Below are positions 61,012 to 64,000 of a stretch of DNA of 64,000 nucleotides, one piece after another. The notes beneath the pieces are model-generated. The model was not told the origin of the DNA and searched no databases. It saw only the letters and a program-made list of their open reading frames with translations. Source of the stretch: Chloroflexaceae bacterium (GTDB lineage Bacteria; Chloroflexota; Chloroflexia; Chloroflexales; Chloroflexaceae); NCBI GenBank assembly GCA_028282325.1, contig JANQID010000021.1:52518-116517 (forward strand). Reading direction: 5' to 3'. The stretch's first letter is position 1; each line of letters opens with the position of its first letter. Both the position numbers and the translations under genes were made by a program.

Positions 61012-62256
61012 CTAAGCATCCTTGGCGCCATGCTGTTCTTCGGCAATGAGCTCATCGGCGGCGGACAGCAAAATGCGCATCCGATCAGGGTCGATCTGTT
61101 TTGACTGGAGGTATATCTCCAACGCGCGTCGCGGCGTTAATCCATCCATCAGATCAGATTCGGCGGCGGCGAAGCGCCCTCGCGTCGTGCGCTCTATATC
61201 AAACGTAATTCCGCCGATAAAAAACGCATGCGCCGCGTTGAGTTGTTGACGAACGGCGTCTTCCGGCAGCATTGCCTGCTGATCGCGAGTGGCTTTGATC
61301 TCAACGCGCACGATAGCGTTGCTTAGATCATAGCGCTTGATGGCTGCACTGAGGCGGGCCGCCGGGTCACTGCTCCGCCGGACATTGATCTCGATACTGA
61401 TGAATGGGCGGGCCGCCAGTTTGTGGAATTGCCAACGTGTTGCGCCTCTTACCAACTCGACTAGCACGCAGCCTTTGTCTTCATCACGTTCGCCAAAATC
61501 GATACGCTCGATGCTACCGGCATAAACCAGCGGCGGATGTTCGCCCAATGCCTGGTGGCGATGAATGTGTCCCAAAGCGACATAATCGATGTTTGGTTGC
61601 ATAAGGCTGCTGCGCGCCAACACCATATCCTGCCCCAGCGTGATGTTGCGCTCAATGCCAACCGTGGCGCCCTCGACGGTTCCGTGGCATGTAAGCACGG
61701 CAGGGATAGCGGGATCAAGTTTGGCAGCCGTCGTCGTGATAAAGTTATCTAATCGGCGCCGAATCTCGGCTTCAATTTCGCCAAACGACGCCATCCGCAA
61801 CTCTTCGCGGGTCATCAGACTGTGATGCGTAACCCAGGGAACCGCGATGATCTGGACTGGCCCGGAACGGGTTTCGATGACGTGGAGGCCGGTTCGGTCG
61901 GCGATAATTACGCCGTCAACCGCGAGGGCGTTGAAAATCTCGATTGAATGCGCGCGCCCGGCCGCCGCCGAGATGTCGTGATTGCCGGTGAGGATAAATA
62001 CCTTCGTCCCTTCGTTGGTCAATCGACGGATGCGGCGGGCGAATTCGCGCTGGTGGGTCGGGTTGGGCGAACGGTTTTTGTAGATGTCTCCGGCGATCAA
62101 AACGATGTCAACACATTCGTCCGACGCCAGCACAATGGCTTCGTCAAGCCGATCCAGGTAATCGATCAGGCGTGTGTGCAATCCCGTCGCGGCGTCGATA
62201 CGTCCGTAGTTTTCGACGCCGATATGCAGATCGGCAAGATGCAGCATTTTTATCAT
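61012..62256 (-). CDS. SbcD/Mre11-type DNA exonuclease subunit
   Basis: 414 residues from ATG 62256; the frame is open further upstream but the phosphoesterase starts here. All five metallophosphoesterase motifs occur in order: D-L-H-I-G, G-D-I-Y-K, G-N-H-D, T-C-H-G-T and L-G-H-I-H-R-H. The C-terminal cap has R-F-A-A-A-E-S-D. Mre11/SbcD resects double-strand ends and hairpins with the SMC-like SbcC/Rad50 ATPase. No such partner gene is visible here, which is unusual: sbcD and sbcC are normally together. It may lie elsewhere. Confidence 0.88.
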   Translation of the reverse strand: MIKMLHLADLHIGVENYGRIDAATGLHTRLIDYLDRLDEAIVLASDECVDIVLIAGDIYKNRSPNPTHQREFARRIRRLTNEGTKVFILTGNHDISAAAGRAHSIEIFNALAVDGVIIADRTGLHVIETRSGPVQIIAVPWVTHHSLMTREELRMASFGEIEAEIRRRLDNFITTTAAKLDPAIPAVLTCHGTVEGATVGIERNITLGQDMVLARSSLMQPNIDYVALGHIHRHQALGEHPPLVYAGSIERIDFGERDEDKGCVLVELVRGATRWQFHKLAARPFISIEINVRRSSDPAARLSAAIKRYDLSNAIVRVEIKATRDQQAMLPEDAVRQQLNAAHAFFIGGITFDIERTTRGRFAAAESDLMDGLTPRRALEIYLQSKQIDPDRMRILLSAADELIAEEQHGAKDA

Positions 62257-62315
62257 AGACAACGTCCGTTCTGATATAATGCACAGCGCGTTCAGTCGAT
62301 TATGCGCGATTGGAC

Positions 62316-62357
62316 TGAAAAACGATCTTCCAGAAAGCCGCCAGCTTTCTGGAAGAT
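62316..62357 (-). terminator. Rho-independent terminator of the right-end gene
   Basis: ATCTTCCAGAAAGC (62325-62338) pairs with 62344-62357, 14 base pairs with a 5-base loop. On the minus strand the hairpin is followed by a T-run (complement of 62319-62323). It terminates the gene that ends at 62465, before the nuclease gene begins. Confidence 0.8.
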
Positions 62358-62464
62358 CTGGATGTTCAAATAATAATATTTGGACAAGAGGCTGTTGTGT
62401 TTGCTCCTCGCGCCGCCTCTTCAGGTCGGTGCAGAGAGCGCCGTTGCGAGCGCCGCCCTTTAGT

Positions 62465-64000
62465 CTAGCGCAAGATGAGTGGCATGTAAACCCATGATGA
62501 TGGTGCAAATTGTTGCGCCGAGGTGTTGATCCGCAAGAGCGTGATGGAGTACTTGGGGAAGGTGTAGCCCAAGGGATTGCTCACCCCCCGCAGCGGTGTC
62601 GCTGGCGCATCGGACAGGTCATCCGCCGGGTTCGTCACCCCATTGAACGCCACCGTCGTCGCATCCAGCGTCTGCGCCGTCAGCACGTCCGCGCTCCCTC
62701 CCGTCACCTGGCTCACCCCATCGATCTGGATCGTCGCCGGGATCGCCTGCCCCGTCTTGTTGATCGCCAGCACCGTCACCGTCGTTCCATCAACACGCCC
62801 CCCATACACGCTCAGCTCCGTCGCTGCGTCCCAGCGTGACGTCGTCGGCAGCAGCGTCGACCCGAAGCGGGACCACTGCACAAAGGCGTAGTACTGCGGA
62901 TGGCGGGCGTAGCTCTCCGCGTCCAGCAAGCCATAGTCCGTCCCGTTCCCTGCCGCCCCGTTCGCCAGGTCCCACTGGTTGGCGCTGCCGATCCCCGCCG
63001 TGGCCATCTGCCCCAGTGTGTCGGCCATGAACAGCGCGTTGACCGCGCGCCGCATCCACTGCCCGTTGTCCTGATCCTGCACCGCGAACAGGTTGTATTC
63101 CGTGATCGCGATCGGCGCCGGACGCCCGTTCGCATGGGTGTCGAAGGCGGCCTGCACATCCGCGGCCAGGTTCGGCCAGGTGGTCTGCGGTTCGGCCAGC
63201 GCATCAGCGTAGCTTGCAGGCGGGTCGAAGTAGGCGTACTGGTGGATGCTGTAGAAGTCCAGCGTCTCCCCTGCCGCTGCGATGACCTCGTTGCCCCAGT
63301 TGCTCCAGCTGTCGGACGGCCACACGCCGATGGCGCCGAGCTGGATGGACGCATCCACCGCCTGCATCGCCGCGCGGAACTCCAGGTAGCCCTCGTGGCG
63401 CTGGCTCCCGCTGCCGCTGCCGGTGACATACTCGGTCCCATCGCAGGTCCAGACGTCCTCCCAGCCCCACTCGCTACAATCCGTGCCCTGACCGGGTTTG
63501 CCGCCGTAGAACTCGTTGCCGAATTCCCAGTAGGTGATGGTGAAGGGGGCGGGGTTGCCGTGGTCGCGGCGCAGGCGGGCCCACTGGCCGACCGTACCCC
63601 AGTCGCGTCCGCGCACGTCCACGCCGATGACGCGGTCGTCATCGACGGCGCCGTTGAAGAAGGCGACGAGGGCAGCCGCCTCGCGGGAGGTGCCATTGGC
63701 GTTGACGGTGTACATCGCCGGGCGGTCGACGGCCTGGAGGAAGTCGATGAAGTCGGTCGGTCGCGCAGCCCAGGTCCAGTCGCAGCCGGAACTATCGCCG
63801 TTCTCGCAGGCAAGCCAGTCGTAGTAATTGCTCCAGCTGCCGCCGGGAATGCGGAGGAGGGAGACGCCGGACGCATCGGTGCGCGCTTGGAAGGTCGTGT
63901 TGCCGAAGCGCGCCGGATTGAGCCAGGCGGGGGCATTGGAGCCACGCAGGCTGACGGCGATGGCCTGCCCGCTGCTGGTCGCGTCCACCACGATGTCCGC
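62465..64000 (-). CDS. Secreted GH-A clan glycosidase, alpha-L-arabinofuranosidase-like, N-terminus cut
   Basis: At least 511 residues; the frame runs off the right edge, so signal peptide and start are not seen. The catalytic barrel has R-I-P-G-G-S-W-S-N-Y-Y, the acid/base Glu in W-E-F-G-N-E-F-Y-G (codon 63512-63514) and the nucleophile Glu in I-T-E-Y-N-L-F (codon 63098-63100), 138 residues apart, matching GH51-like enzymes that release arabinose or similar sugars. A small beta domain (from about 62850 leftward) follows. The C-terminus reads W-V-Y-M-P-L-I-L-R, a tail I associate with exported Chloroflexota proteins. G+C is far above the rest of the window. Confidence 0.82.
   Translation of the reverse strand, partial: ADIVVDATSSGQAIAVSLRGSNAPAWLNPARFGNTTFQARTDASGVSLLRIPGGSWSNYYDWLACENGDSSGCDWTWAARPTDFIDFLQAVDRPAMYTVNANGTSREAAALVAFFNGAVDDDRVIGVDVRGRDWGTVGQWARLRRDHGNPAPFTITYWEFGNEFYGGKPGQGTDCSEWGWEDVWTCDGTEYVTGSGSGSQRHEGYLEFRAAMQAVDASIQLGAIGVWPSDSWSNWGNEVIAAAGETLDFYSIHQYAYFDPPASYADALAEPQTTWPNLAADVQAAFDTHANGRPAPIAITEYNLFAVQDQDNGQWMRRAVNALFMADTLGQMATAGIGSANQWDLANGAAGNGTDYGLLDAESYARHPQYYAFVQWSRFGSTLLPTTSRWDAATELSVYGGRVDGTTVTVLAINKTGQAIPATIQIDGVSQVTGGSADVLTAQTLDATTVAFNGVTNPADDLSDAPATPLRGVSNPLGYTFPKYSITLLRINTSAQQFAPSSWVYMPLILR

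Noticed and set aside
62812..63945. 377-codon frame on the minus strand, out of frame with the glycosidase
   Set aside because: High G+C removes stop codons; the product is low-complexity Arg/Ser/Pro, while the other frame has clear glycosidase motifs.

Overview
The window looks like chromosomal DNA of a filamentous member of the Chloroflexota (Chloroflexia, Roseiflexus/Chloroflexus/Oscillochloris type). Pointers are a PucC-like major-facilitator protein beside a V4R-domain (BchJ-like) protein, a B12-dependent ribonucleotide reductase, a TPR - diadenylate cyclase - YbbR operon, many polyprenyl-phosphate-sugar synthases and GT-C membrane glycosyltransferases but no lipopolysaccharide or outer-membrane assembly genes, and a secreted glycoside hydrolase ending in a Y-M-P-L-I-L-R tail of the kind I associate with exported Chloroflexota proteins. 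This is inferred from gene content; no rRNA or tRNA gene is visible to confirm it.

Layout. 1-19.9 kb is mostly housekeeping: a cut M23 peptidase, an orphan NarL-type sensor kinase, ruvA, a CocE-type hydrolase, an acyl-CoA dehydrogenase, the PucC-like/V4R pair, a pentapeptide-repeat protein, uvrA, mgtE, a drug-efflux-type MFS protein, a DnaD/DnaC-like helicase-loading pair and argF. 19.9-25.6 kb is a large TPR protein followed by the c-di-AMP pair cdaA-ybbR, then an FprA-type ferredoxin-NADP reductase.

27.2-49.5 kb is one long, almost entirely rightward glycan locus of 18 genes: GT4 and GT2 glycosyltransferases, a glutamine-dependent asparagine synthase, two SAM methyltransferases, three DPM1-like polyprenyl-phosphate sugar synthases, six multi-spanning GT-C/GT87/DUF2079 proteins and a UPF0104 protein. 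The three synthases probably load sugars on polyprenyl phosphate and the membrane transferases probably use those donors outside the membrane, building an envelope polysaccharide or glycosylated surface protein. A second small cluster of GT4, GT2 and an unknown gene lies on the other strand at 54.2-56.4 kb.

49.5-64 kb holds a MITE-like inverted-repeat element, a small zinc-finger protein, a hybrid histidine kinase, an alpha/beta-hydrolase homologue that has lost two triad residues, a PH-domain membrane protein, rsfS with two followers, nrdJ with candidate NrdR boxes, an SbcD/Mre11-type nuclease and, at the right edge, a high-GC secreted arabinofuranosidase-like enzyme cut by the window end. 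I see no CRISPR array, prophage, intact transposase or rRNA. The most unusual points are the D-M-A replacement of the DGA motif in CdaA, the degenerate hydrolase triad, the repeated operator-like palindromes around a perfect promoter at 3985, a possible leader pseudoknot at 46861 and two families of inverted-repeat elements.
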